Positions 35,070-46,564 are shown, counted from the stretch's first letter. The stretch is DNA of 64,000 bases from Cenococcum geophilum 1.58 (GCA_001692895.1 KV748208.1:682001-746000), one strand, 5' to 3'. Notes: a model not told the origin generated them from the sequence alone. Numbers and translations: made by a program.

Positions 35070-36215
35070 TTATCTCATAAATCAGACCCCCGGGGAGAAA
35101 TTGCGCTACGACGTGGAAGGACTAGCGCTACGCTTGTGGACCTTACCCTAGTCCTGTGGACTCCTGGACCAATCAGATCGCACCGAGAGGAATTTCTCCC
35201 CGAGGGTCTGAGAGCTTATGGGCGCCCTTTGTATGAGAACCCAATGTTTTTTGTTAGGCGATTACTCTTCCACCACAACACGTATCTTAACCCCTTTATA
35301 ACGTCTAGTTATTATAAAAATACTATAAGGTAGGAGCTCTTTAATTTCTCTATCTATTGCATTAAATAATAACGTCGTAGCTATATTATAGTTGGTTGCG
35401 TTGGTTGCATTTTGTTGGTCGCATTTTCTTGTCGGTCGCATTTTCTCGTCGCATTTTCTTGTCGGTCGCATTTTCTTGTCGCAATTTTGCCTTACTGCTA
35501 TACCTTACATACTTCTCTATGTCTAATTATCTCTAAAATAATACGAGCTAAAAGCTCCTTTTCTTCTCTATCGCCTCTATATTATGGCAATATTATAGCT
35601 CTATTCTACAAGAAGTTAGATATAGGTAGTTGGTCAGTTTTAGTCTAGTTTTGTTATAATTTTGCCTCACTGCCAAAACTTATATACTTCTCTAGGTCTA
35701 ATTATCTCTAAAATACTACGAGGTAAAAGCTCTTTATCTTCTCTATCGTCTCTATATTATAGCAATATCGTAGCTCTATTTTACAAGAAGTTAGACATAG
35801 GTAGTTGGTTGGTTTTAGTTAAAATCTACAAAACATTCAAATTCAAAGTCTAACTTATATTCTGCGACGATGTATCTCGCCCCCTAGTATTCTTAGTAGG
35901 GGGTTATAATTTATAAATATATAGATATGATTACCTAAAGAATCTATTGCATCAATAAAATATATAATAACTCTTATGGTAAGGACGTCGCTCATAGAAA
36001 TACGCAAGATTTGATTTTTAAAACATTCAAATCTCACTAAAGCGACGCCCATAAGCTCTCAGACGCTCTGCAGAGGATTTTGTTAGGTGACAGGGGTGCG
36101 CAGGGGGCTGGAATTAGTGCGCTGTTCTAATTGGTCCAGAAGTTAGCAGGAGGGTCTATGCGCTATCCCTTGTCACGGAACAAATCTTTTGCGGAGCGTC
36201 TGATTCATGAGATAA
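35070..36215. mobile_element. Composite foldback element (1146 bp, 8-bp target duplication)
   Basis: Flanked by GGTAGAGG at 35062..35069 and 36216..36223. The termini are TTATCTCATAAATCAGAC and the complement of TTATCTCATGAATCAGAC (18 bp, one difference). Each end is itself a hairpin: 35070..35104 pairs with 35187..35222, and 36046..36075 pairs with 36190..36215. Between them lie three diverged direct copies of a ~140-bp unit (35285..35400, 35500..35640, 35660..35830) and a minisatellite of GTCGCATTTTCTT units at 35415..35485. No transposase is encoded. The 8-bp duplication fits hAT-type transposition, but the terminus does not look like a classical hAT end. Confidence 0.85.
35411..35486. repeat. 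Minisatellite inside the composite element
   Basis: About four imperfect tandem copies of GGTCGCATTTTCTTGTC, some shortened by one half-unit. Confidence 0.8.
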
Positions 36216-36534
36216 GGTAGAGGCCTCAATCGGCTTGATTGACGATCGGCAGGAGCAGGAGACTCCATCGTACTACGACACAAAGGGAGGAAGTTGCGAC
36301 AGAGGCCTGAGGGTAGAGGTGGGCGCAAGGCGGGCTCGAAAATCGATTATTTTGGCGAGCGAAGCTAACAGTAATTTGGGGGTCTGGAGCCTCATCTGGA
36401 GCCTTACCGAACAATCGACTCAATTACAGATCAAATGAAGCTATCAAATTAGACGCCACTACTATCTTACTAATTGACGCCAAAGGATGCACGGATCAAA
36501 ACAATTCTGATCTGGAGGTAATTGAAATTCTCTA

Positions 36535-37086
36535 GTGCGTACAAAGCAAAATTGCTGTGTTCACAAGGGGGAGGCTCATACAAGCTGTGGATTTGACCAA
36601 TACAAACCATCAACCATGCCTTCCAATTGTAAGATACTTCTAATGATATAGACCTTGTTCAGCCGACTCAATAACGTTTAACCAAATCATGTCTCAAAAA
36701 AGGCTTCCCCGGAGCCTTGGCCGTTGCCCGATTTCGAGCGTCTCCACGTCAGCTGTATATTCCTGAGCACGGCGATTTTAATGCATTGATTTGATTGGTA
36801 AATCCTTATCGATAACGTGTGGACGAATTTTGACGGGTTAGGGGATATCACGACTTTTGGAGGTAGTATATAGTGATTAGGCCTCAGGTAACATCGAAAG
36901 CATGATCCTGGGGCAGCGGTTCTCGCGAAGGTTCGGAAGGAGGTAATCACAATGAGGGTAGTCGTCACCAGGGTGGTCGGCGGGAAGGGAGGCTAGATGA
37001 TAAATAATGAGGATAAGAAGCTGAGCAGGCTTCAAATACAAGTTCAGCCATAAGGAAGCTTTGATTTGATCGATAGGAGGCTTAAC
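36535..37086. other. Spacer between the two Harbinger-like copies
   Basis: Ordinary composition. Open minus stretches at 36687..36968 and 36877..37107 carry no recognisable motif. No gene called. Confidence 0.4.
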
Positions 37087-37089
37087 TAA

Positions 37090-37779
37090 GGGTATGTTCG
37101 GTTGCAAATTGCCCCCAGATCAGAATTGTCTTGATCCGTGCATCCTTTGGCGTCAATTAGTAAGGTACTAGTGGCGTCTAATTTCATGGCTTCGTTTGAT
37201 CTGTAATTAAGTCAATTGTTCGGTAAGGCTCCAGAAGAGGCTCCAGAAGAGGCTGCAAATCATTAATCATTTTTGAGCCACCTTTGCGCCCACCTCTGCC
37301 CTCGGGCCTCTATCGCGACTTCCTCCCTTAGTGTCGTAATAAAATGGAGTCTCCTACTCCTGCCAATCGTCAATCAAGTCGATTGAGGCCCTCTCCCGTC
37401 ACCCGTATCACGCCCGGCTCACCGCACGTACGCAGGAAGACTCTAATTACGAGAGTAAGAAGGACATCATCATATATAACGTACAGGTGCTGTGTAAGAA
37501 TCGTGTGCGCGGGTGGAGTCGTCATATTTGACAAAGGTGTCGTCGCGTAGAGCTCTAGATTGATTCTGAATCTGGAAATATAGGTCAAGGCCTCCAGAAT
37601 ATTCTGGTGCCAAGAGCTCCAGAACAACTACCTCATACGGCAAAGCGTGCAAATTTGACGCGACTGCCGATATGGAGGAGCTCCAGATTGAAAAGTCGTC
37701 AGAATCACCGAACGATCGCGTCAGATTCAGATTTGATCTCCAGATCAGATTGATTCTGGAGTTGCAACCGCACATACCC
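37090..37779. mobile_element. Harbinger-like non-autonomous element, copy 2 (intact, 690 bp)
   Basis: Starts GGGTATGTTCGGTTGCAA and ends TTGCAACCGCACATACCC (one difference in 18 between the arms), with TAA on both sides at 37087..37089 and 37780..37782. The interior has subterminal repeats of AGATCAGA and CCAGAAGAGG type and short open frames only. At about 37385..37400 it contains the uninterrupted sequence into which the composite element inserted in copy 1. Confidence 0.88.
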
Positions 37780-37782
37780 TAA

Positions 37783-38851
37783 GATCACCACGATCGTCGT
37801 TTTGTTACCGGCTTATTATACGATTTTAAAACCTCAAAAAATACAAGGCTCGGCGCTAGCTCGTGAGGAAGCTAAGCATGGCTCCCTTGCAGAGTCTCTC
37901 GCCCAGATCAGTATCCTCTAAGTCGAACTCCCTGCAGGCCTCCTAAATTAGCTCCAACTAGTGTAAGGAAATTTGCTAAATCCATCTGATTACGAAGGCC
38001 GACGGTTTTGAAAATCATCCATCTGCTAAAACGCATGGAACGCCAAAATCTCTACCTTGTGGAATTCGTATGCAATTTCCACCTAACACCTAAAACTCTT
38101 AATTAAAGTATATGCGATAGAGAAGAAGCAGATTAGTTATTATTTTAGAATTTTACAATAGTTACATTCAAGGCGCAATTGCTATTTATTTATTATCGCG
38201 GGCCTAAAATGCGCAAAATACTCGCTTAAAAAATTAGACCGTTTTTAAAACCGGCGGCCTTCGTATGGCCCCTTTTCGGATCCGTCAATCACCAATCGGA
38301 AAGCTGCCATTGTCGTGTGGTTGATGGATCGAGAGAGCTGAGGGTTGCGAAAACAAGTTCCATTCGGAGGATATCGTTTTTGACAAAACTTCAGAAAGGC
38401 TTGTACACGCCTTGCTGGTTTTTAAGTGTAGGTAATGGTTCACAGGGGGGTTTTTGCTGCCTGCCGAAGCCGACATGACACGCCGGATTCCGGCAGTCTA
38501 AGGCAGTCGCAGGGCTGGCTGCAACTGGCTGTAACTGGCTGTATTGTATGTACTTACGAGGCCAATTATCATTACCTACACTTTTGGCTGCGGTAGTCTC
38601 TTCTGGTGGCTCCAGGGTCCAAATTTCCACGATTTGCTACTTTTTGTCACTTTGCCCTGAGCCCTGAGCCCTAATGACGCCAAGCCGTTGATTCTGGCCT
38701 CGGACCCCTTCACGGCTCAAGTCACGGCCCGACGGCCCAAGCCACAGCCCATGTCGCGGTCCATCACGTTCGGATCTTGTCAATACGTGAAGCGCCACTC
38801 CACTAACCGCCGCCTCCTCTTTAACCCGCACATCAAAAGATCAACGCCAGC
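37783..38851. other. Intergenic region upstream of APC10
   Basis: Non-coding. Left part AT-rich. Contains the inverted-repeat element at 38424..38583. Open stretches on both strands lack motifs. The APC10 promoter must lie in the right end. Confidence 0.45.
38424..38583. mobile_element. Putative MITE 4 (160 bp) upstream of APC10
   Basis: AAGTGTAGGTAATG at 38424..38437 is the exact complement of CATTACCTACACTT at 38570..38583. The interior includes three tandem copies of an ACTGGCTGTA-like 10-mer near 38511..38544. No clear target duplication, so the mobile-element call is an inference from the size and perfect inverted ends. Confidence 0.5.
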
Positions 38852-40381
38852 ATGCCTCCAGCAACTCGTCGTCGCGCTCAGCCTCAGCCTTCTCCACCCC
38901 ACCATTTCATAGACCCTGCATTAGATAGTGACGAAAGTGATGACGAAGGCGTTGACGATGAAGAGCTTATTGAGGACGTAGAAGGCGAGGATGAGGAAGA
39001 AGAAGACGAAGAAGAAGAGCCATTAGGTAGGTGGGCACCGCTCGTACCTCTTGTCGCCGAGACTCCAACACGCCATTTCCCTCATCCTCATACGACAAGA
39101 TTGCTCCACTCTCGCTTTATTCCGTTTTCTGTGTCTGTGTTATGCCAATTTATGTTTCCTATTACTATGTCATTCTCTCAGTATCCACTTTCGGAGTTAC
39201 TGCCGGGAATAGCGTGGATCATCGAAGGTTGGGTTTGCTCTGGCTTCTGCCCAAACACCATATGTATATTGCAATATCCTACTCCGGTCATATGTATCCT
39301 ACTCCATGATTCGAGTATGTCTGGGAAAAGGAAACATCCAGCCTCCCTCTCGCTACCATTCCAACGAGTTGGGACCTAGCTATGTTAATATCACCGCACC
39401 AGTATTCTTTGTGACTGTTTCATCACGTTTTCTTGCACAGTCAGGCTATTCCTACTCGCCCTCATCTTCCACACCACCTCGTTCAGTTGTCACCTTTCCT
39501 CCATAGGCCAGCCTCTCAAACCTCTAACCCTTACTAACGCCCGTCCCACAGACCCACCCACAACGCCCCCCTCCCCGCCTCTCCCGCCCGGCCTCAAAGA
39601 GATCTCCTCCCTCGCCTCCTGGACCGTCAGCTCCAGTAAGCCCGGCTGCAGCATCCCGCAGCTGCGCAACCCATCCACGGCGCTGTTCTGGCAGTCGGAT
39701 GGGCCGCAGCCGCACCTGCTGAACATCCACTTCTTCAAGCTCGTGCGCATCGTCGGCCTGCGCCTCTACCTCGACTTCGAGGCCGACGAGAGCTACACCC
39801 CGACCCGCATCCAGTTCCTCGCCGGCTCCGGCCCCAACGACCTGCAGGAGTGGGCCGAGCTGCGCCTCGAGCAACCGCGCGGCTGGGTCTGGGTCGGTTT
39901 CGAGGGCGTCGGCGAGGCGGAGGGGGCGAGCGGCCCGGCTTTCGCGCAGGAGGACGAGGACGAGGAGGACGATGCCGATGATGACGATGACGACTACGAC
40001 GACAACGACGACAACGACGATGAAGATGACGATAGCGGCGCGTCGGACTCGTCGGACTCGGCGATGGTGCTGGACGGGGCCGGTGGGAAGAGCCTCCGAC
40101 GACAACGACGGCGGCAGCGGCGGCGGAGGCGCGCGCGGATGCCGGTTTTGCGCGCGTTTCTGGTCCAGATCAAGATTCTCGAGAACCATCAGAACGGGAA
40201 GGACACGCATTTGCGCGGCTTGCAGATTTTCGCGCGCGACAAGGGCCGCAGGGAGGAGCGGCCACACGCGAGGATGGCGCCTGAGGTCAGGAAGGACGGG
40301 GGGGTTGAGCCGGAGAAGCAGAAGGGTGGGGCGAGGAGGCTCACGGCGCCGGAGTGGGATAGGATTCCTGATATTCGGTGA
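38852..40381 (+). CDS. APC10: Anaphase-promoting complex subunit 10 (DOC domain)
   Basis: Core subunit of the APC/C ubiquitin ligase that helps bind substrate degrons through its DOC jelly-roll. Exons are 38852..39026 and 39552..40381, giving 334 residues. The 525-nt intron (GTAGGT to CCCACAG) is the longest in the window but joins the frame exactly, so a small missed exon inside it cannot be excluded. The N-terminus (residues 1-58) is disordered and very acidic. DOC landmarks are ISSLASWTVSSSKPGC, FWQSDGPQPHLLNI, DESYTPTRIQFLAG and, after a break, LVQIKILENHQNGKDTH. Between VWVGFEG and the last strands an insert at about residues 179-254 contains a ~28-residue Asp/Glu run and then an Arg-rich run (QRRRQRRRRRAR). 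Coding GC content is high. The C-terminus is basic and rich in Gly/Lys. Confidence 0.9.
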
Positions 40382-41071
40382 GCCCGAGAGGGAGGGTGTT
40401 TCGCGGGTTGCGGATGGTGCTGGGTGCTATAATCACTCAAGGCGTTCATGGGAGGGTAGGCCCCTTGGGTCGAATTGGCTCTATTATGTATTCTAAGGCA
40501 TGAGTTTTGAGAGTCCATCCCGTGCGCTGTTGAAAAAGCGTACTCTGAACCAAGCAAGGCACTGTACGGTTAGTTGTTACCATGTGTAGGCTTTGGACGA
40601 GCTTTAGAAAAACTTCAGAGGACATTATCTAGTAGTTCATCTGATAAGTAAAGGCTTCCTCAGGACCCTACTGTAACTGTCTTTGGGCTATGCTAAAGCA
40701 GCTGAAGCGATCTATCGAGGCGTAACCTAGAGTCAACAAATACACTGCACACCGTACGCCTCGAAGGAGCATAGAACACATACATATGGTTATGGGTGAG
40801 TTTTGATTTCTGTTTTCTATCTAAAGCTAGCTACCTGACAATCATGCCCATAAATGATCTTGGAATCATGCGCGCAGGGTAGGTGGCATCGAGCTCGCAG
40901 GGGAAAATAATACATATCGACGTCAAAAAAAGCTCAAACAGCCGCCAGCTCCAAAGAACTCCTGAGCTCAAGTGCGGATTATTCATGTATGAGACCCAAG
41001 CATCCTCTATGTCCTTTGACGCCAGTGGATTCATAACTTCGGTGTAGAATCTTCTGCAATAATTCTTGAGT
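40382..41071. other. Convergent intergenic region
   Basis: 3' flanks of APC10 (plus) and the elongase (minus). No gene or repeat recognised. Confidence 0.5.
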
Positions 41072-43128
41072 CTATGCGTCTGGCCGCTTCAGAATATCTG
41101 CGTAAGACTCGTCCAACTCGCTTGGATTCGAGGTGCTCAGACCAACGGGCTGCTCGTTTTCCTTGTCCTCATCGTCTTCCTTTTTGACCGCGTTGTCGTT
41201 GGGCTGATCCTCCTTTTCGCTCTTCGTCTGCGTCGGCTTTCCGTTCTCCTTGATTTCCTCTTTGGCTTCGTTGCCTGTGTCCTCCGCTTCCTGTTTCACC
41301 TGCTCCCCTTTCTCCTCTGTATAGTGCATATCGTTCTGTGCTTCCACCAACGCCTCCTCCAGCTTCTTCTGCAAGTGCTCTGGGATGTCTTGGTCCTTGT
41401 TGGCTAGATCTGCCGCGACTTCTCTAGCCTTTTCGACAGACGCGCTGCCGTTTAGCTTGGTTTCTTCAAGGCTCTTCGCAACTTTCTCATTGAATGACTC
41501 TACGGCATCCTTGCTTTCCTTATAAGTGGACCTGCTCTGCCGAATAGTTGAGCTCGACGTCTCTTTTGGCTCCCGCCGAATCCTTTCAAGTTTTTCTTGA
41601 ACCCGTCGAAGCCTCTCAGCTACCTCTCGCATACGCTTCATATCCGTGCTCTCAGCTTTCTCGGCAAAGTTGGAGACTCCATCCTCTGCAGACTTTCCCA
41701 ACGATTCAATCTCGCCATGAACTGCGTCCTTTCCGGCTTTTGAGAAAGCGTGGTGGTGCGTTGGGTGCTTCGTAGAAGTAGAAGTGCGATGTGTGTATGA
41801 GCGGATGAAGAAGCGCACGAAAAGCGCCGTGAGGGGTAGTAAATAGATAATGTTAAGCCAGATAGCGAAAGACTGCCCAGTGGTATCTATGCAAGGGACC
41901 TCTTGGTACTCGTTCCTATATTTGGTTTCCCGCTGGATAGCTTCAACCACGCGCTCTGCCTCAGGACCAAAGACCTGCCCCTGGTTGTTGCGCACATTTT
42001 CTGCTAGGCCTTCCTCGCCTGCTGCGCGGTACGCAAGTTTCTTTAGGAATGCGCCGACGTTGGCGGTAGCCGTTGCGATCACAGCTTGGCTAATAGCCGA
42101 AGATGCAACGGATGAGGTAGCTGATGCGGTGGAGCTAATTGTCTTGAACAGTGTGTAAGGGGTAGACACAGGGACAGTATATGATATGAAAAGATGAGCA
42201 GCCGCAAATGAAACTCCAACCACGAACTGGGCGATTTGCATGGTTGTCAGAGTGCGTTTGATTGTTTGTGGAACACGGAAACGGAGCGCGGATATGGTGT
42301 AATAAGTGTACTGACGGTAAATTTAGTATGCAGAATCTTGGTAAGGGTCATAGGGAGTTAACTCACCATTAAAGTGTGGATGCCTGAGTTAACCAAGACG
42401 AACATCCATATTGGTGGAGACATGAACCGGATACCAGCCCACATGCACAGCATAGCTCCCGCATGATGATACGTTTGCAAAGTTGAGCTTCTCTTGCCCT
42501 TCGCGAGGATAATAAAAGTATCTAGGACTTCATAAAACTTGGAAAGGTAAAAGAACCAACCCCAAAAGGCGAGTCCCTCGTTCCAGAGCCTTCCCACGTC
42601 AGTAGGATCAGGCGAACCATTCGCTCCAAGATGGATGAGCCCATTCTTGATCTCCCAAAGATTGGTGCTTGGGTTATATGCTGCTGCATCACCCAAACCT
42701 CGTGGTCCATGCATCTTGCAAAGCGCATCCACGGCCCCGACAAAACCATTTTGGGAACTCGCTCCTGACCACGTATGCCTGAGTGCCTGTACCATCGCCG
42801 CACAAGTTATTGCCGAGTACACCGCGAGAAAGACATTGTGTGCTATGACGAAGGCGCGGAACAACCTCGTCTTGCTGATGGCCCATGGTTTGTTGCCTGC
42901 TTTGCGGTTGCTGGCGTTTACGGAGAAGACGGTGATGGCGTACACGGTAGCAATAGTGATTGGCCATGCCGGTGAAAGGAGGTCATTGTAGAGGTCGGCG
43001 GGGATGGCAAACGGACTGGCGAAGCTGTGGTGGTCTGGGAGAGGCGGAAGAGCTGGTGGAGCGGAATCTGGAGGGAACTTGAACAGAGACCAGGACGGCA
43101 GGGAAATGTGAAGCGAAGGACCCGACAT
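41072..43128 (-). CDS. ELO-family fatty acid elongase with long charged C-terminal tail
   Basis: Membrane 3-ketoacyl-CoA synthase of the ER that lengthens fatty acids for sphingolipids and storage lipids. Exons are 43128..42367 and 42310..41072, and the 56-nt intron (GTGAGT to CGTCAG) joins HTLM to YTYY in frame. The product has 666 residues. The start at 43128 (MSGPSLHI) has A at -3. Family landmarks are KFYEVLDT (197-204), LQTYHH (217-222, the histidine box with Gln in place of the first His as I recall for this fungal subfamily) and NSGIHTLMYTYY (247-258), followed by TTMQIAQFVVG and a last helix near 402-423. Yeast Elo proteins are about 310-350 residues. Here about 240 residues follow the last helix, rich in Lys/Glu with coiled-coil character (MREVAERLRRVQEKLERIRR) and an acidic end. 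It is transcribed in the same direction as the AIM3-like gene upstream. Confidence 0.9.
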
Positions 43129-43875
43129 GTTTACTGACGTAAGTATACGCGGGCGATAGAGGAGTATCCTTGGGGTGACAGCTTCTAAGACGCTAGGGTT
43201 TAGGACTTGTTGAGCACGCGAGTGAGAGGTGGACACTGTCGCGCCCAAAGAAGACGTCAGTAGTACATCAATAGTAGTTGTCGGAATGTACAGCAGAATG
43301 ACGGCAGGGGAGTAGCAGTGGACGTGGCAGTGAAGGAGCGAGAAGAGCTGCTGTCCCTGAGCGACGTGGTGACGAGACTTTTTATTTTGTTGGGCCACGC
43401 GAAACTTTTTCCGCTCAATCCCACGACAGGGACATGACGCACCCCATGGACTGCCGAGGTGTGGAGCTCCCCCCCCTAGCACAATCCCTGTGTCGATTGA
43501 AATTTTTTTGGGTTACTTCTCTATTGGATATACCATACGGCCGAACTGTTCTAGAAGAGAATTATCTACATAATAACTACTCAATAACCTTTGCCTGGCT
43601 CTCTTTCTCTGTCGTTATAAATGATGAACAATAAACGATGAATAACATCCCGATCCCACTGTAACTAACTCGTCCTACTGCACGAAATCATCTCGGAACG
43701 CTCAGGAAACTCCGCTATTGCTCTCCCGCGCCCCAGTTCCTATTAACTAACCATCCCAGTCCTTTCTCACCTCCGTTAGTCATCTCTAAATAATGCATTT
43801 ATTTGAATACCACCAAAGTATTCGCACCAAAGCAAGCAATGTCAAACATTTTTACATCAAAGACATAAGTACGGA
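43129..43875. other. Spacer between elongase and AIM3-like gene
   Basis: Holds the elongase promoter and the AIM3-like 3' end. Open frame extends upstream of the elongase start but looks non-conserved. No other feature seen. Confidence 0.5.
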
Positions 43876-45122
43876 TTAAGGTTTCGGCTTGCTGCTCAAA
43901 GGAATTGGCGGCGGTTCCGACAGACTGTTTACAAGGTCCTTTTTTTTAGGCGGTAGGGGAGGTGGAGGTTTCTTGCCTATAGCACCTTGAACCGGAGAGC
44001 TCGCACCGGGCGATGAAGGGGTACTTCCGGAAGCAAAGCTGCTAACCCTGTCCGAAGCGCCATATTTTTGGTCCAGCCCGCTTGCAGTTCGCCAGCCTGA
44101 GGCTACTTGGTCACCATGTCTCTCGCGGAAGTTGTTGGCTGTCAATGCGGCATTTCTCATACCAGAAACAGAAACAGATGAAGGGTCCGATCGGAGAGCG
44201 CTCGCTGTTTTCAATGCTGCCTGCTTTTGTGCAAACGATGTGCCTGCATTGGGTTCCTGTGATGCTGTAGGCGAGGCTGTTGACAGTTTAGCAAATCTTG
44301 CTTGCAGCTCGCCAAGCTGCGGCCCTTGGTTACCTGCCGGAGATACAGGAGCGACGGGTAGTGATGACGTCTGCCGTGATGGGACAGGAGGTGAAGCGTT
44401 ACGGCCAATATTGAAACCAGGCACAGAGATTCCCGCCTGGCCTAGCCTATCCATAGCTCCCTGGTTAATATAGCTTTGGCTCGGCGCATTTTGAGTGCCC
44501 TCACTGTATGGAGGAGGAGCTGCAGAGTATGCATCTGGGTGAGAATTCTGCCGTGGGGGTAGCCGCGGAGGTAGCCTAGGTTTTACTTTCTGCTGGCCTG
44601 TTGTTGTTGGTGATTGCGAATCCTGACCCAAATGTCTTACGGGTGGTTTTGGTAAATTAGCATTACTGAGGCCGCTTGTGTCCATTTTGTATGGTCCTGG
44701 AGGTGGCTTGTTCGCCTCCGCTTCCGCTGCCTCCGCCTCCGCAGCTTGTTTTGCTCTTTGTTTCGCAGCGATCTCCTGCTGTGAGAGCGGTGCGTCAAGC
44801 CCGCTACGATCCGGAGTTGTAGCGTCAGGAACTGCCGCAGCACCGCGGTAGGTTGTATGCTTTGGAGGTGGGCCAAATGACGCGGGGTCCTTCAAGGTAG
44901 AAAGAGGGGTTGACTGATGTTCTCTGGCTTCTTGCGCTGGGTCCTTCCCTTTTCCAACCCATCCTGCCTGGAGCAGTGTTAGAACCGTGATCTATAGGGT
45001 CAGGTATGTCTATAACTTACTACTGTGTTGATACCCTTGAAGTCACCACGCCAGCTCTCTTTTCCTCCATCCTTGCCACCAGGATGCCATCCACCTTTTG
45101 CTATCCCCTTGAATCCGCTCAT
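43876..45122 (-). CDS. AIM3-like proline-rich cortical protein
   Basis: Two exons, 45122..45021 and 44967..43876, with a 53-nt GTAAGT-CCAG intron, give 397 residues. The N-terminus MSGFKGIAKGGWHPGG, then KESWRGDFKGINTV-AGWVGKGKDP, is the conserved block of fungal AIM3-type proteins. The rest is disordered. An Ala/Glu stretch of KQRAKQAAEAEAAEAEA type is followed by many short proline motifs: RLPPRLPPRQ, APPPYSEG, SPPVPSRQ and KKPPPPLPPKKK near the C-terminus. Such motifs bind SH3 domains, WW domains or profilin. In yeast, Aim3 is linked to actin patches and BAR proteins, and transfer of that role here is inference. The family call rests on the N-terminal block and overall design only. Confidence 0.7.
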
Positions 45123-46564
45123 ATTGAATACGTTATTTAGTGGGGCATGGCGAACTGCTTTGTCTCGAGATATGGTGGCTAGACACGATGACGGAAGACT
45201 GCCAAGCAATTTCGGGCGTTTCCTTTTGCACGCGAATCAGGGTCCAACAGAAATTGGTCAACTACTCAAAACCACTCAAAATACAATTAGACAAAATCCA
45301 TAGTAAATTTCGTATAGACTTCTTCCGAATTTCCTCAGACTCGGCTTACTTCGAAATATCAAGATCGTGCGTCAGCCTTGACTTCTCATATTACCACAAA
45401 AGGTAACGAAATGGATATCTACCCGCATCCAAATCCGCAGCTTCCTCTTTTTCTTAGCGAATGAACCAGTAAGGCACCTTCACCGGGCCAATACGTACAC
45501 TAACATCAGAACCTGGAATTCTACAAAGTGTCCTCCTGGCTGAGGAGGCAATTTATCCATAAATCATCTGGCGACGAACTACAATCATCAAGCTGTCACT
45601 CCATATCATCAACAACAACATGTTATACTAGACGGTCTGGATGGAATGATATCTCATCAAAGACCACTTGAGACATTTTTTTTATTTGCTACCTATCTTG
45701 TGAGAGCTAGTGGCGTTATGTTATGTTTTCTTTTGAAGAATTATCACGTAAGGGATTCTAGTCATCCCTCGGTGCGGAAGAATACTTCCTAAATCAGCCC
45801 ATTCGTATTTACCTTAAAGCACGAGTCATTTAGCTTTCGCCACTTAGAACAATGTCGGCCAACTCTTCTATTCATTTGCGCAATGGTACCTCCAAGTCCT
45901 TTGCGACAGTGTACAAAGAATTGAGGTAGATTATTTCGCCTGCCTTTGCTTAAGAAAGTGTTTTTGACTTCTATCTTGAAAGTATCTAACATCCGTCTAA
46001 AGTGCTTGTGGTGTGACTACGATTAAGCAGATTGCACCTCACATTCTCCTCCTCCATAGTGGGAGTGTAAGATTGTCCCGTCTGACCCATTGATGTAGCT
46101 TCGGCTGTGTGGTTACTCAGTGCACACCTCGATATCAAGGTTAGATGGATCCGAATTGCATACAGTTTAAACCATCCAGGTAACAGTTCTGCTCACAACA
46201 GCCCAAGGATAACTCGGATAAGCCTCCATATGAATAATGGGCTCTATAACTTAATCAAAAGGACGAGATCCCCATGTTCCGCGATATTTAAACGGGACCG
46301 TTCTTCTCTGAAACGGATGTACAGTACATTTTCATAACAAACCACAGGTATATCACGAGGTAAACCATAGGTCTACCGTACTAGTCATTTAATGGGCTGG
46401 ATGCAAGGGCTCCGCTCATGCCTCAGACGGTTGATGGGGTAGGGCTTTGGAGAAAACTGGATGTTTTCTGCTACAGGATCGGATTCCGAAACTATGAAAA
46501 TTCAATTGATTGGCTGGAAAATCTGCCAAATGCTCTTATTCGGAGGCCCGGTTAGTGATTATGG
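45123..46564. other. Intergenic region, no gene seen
   Basis: Promoter side of the AIM3-like gene, then low-complexity AT-leaning sequence up to MITE 2c. Short open frames (45025..45406 plus, 45789..45992 minus, 46107..46337 plus) have no motifs. Confidence 0.45.

Larger units (their letters stand above)
34699..36534. mobile_element. Harbinger-like non-autonomous element, copy 1 (interrupted)
   Basis: The left end GGGTATGTTCGGTTGCAA is preceded by TAA (34696..34698). The two parts 34699..35069 and 36216..36534 together match, in reverse complement, the intact copy at 37090..37779. The right terminal inverted repeat is missing: similarity ends at about 36534. It is split by the 1146-bp composite element with an 8-bp duplication. 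The GGGTATGTTCGGTT terminus and TAA duplication resemble PIF/Harbinger and Tourist-type MITEs. Confidence 0.8.

Noticed and set aside
35411..35486. CRISPR-like array from repeated GTCGCATTTTCTT
   Set aside because: Units are tandem without unique spacers, in a eukaryotic transposon. It is a minisatellite.
39524..40267. Long minus-strand open frame opposite APC10
   Set aside because: It is the antisense shadow of a GC-rich, charge-repetitive exon. The plus strand encodes a clear DOC domain and the minus translation (VVVVVIVIIGIVLL) is the mirror of Asp codons.
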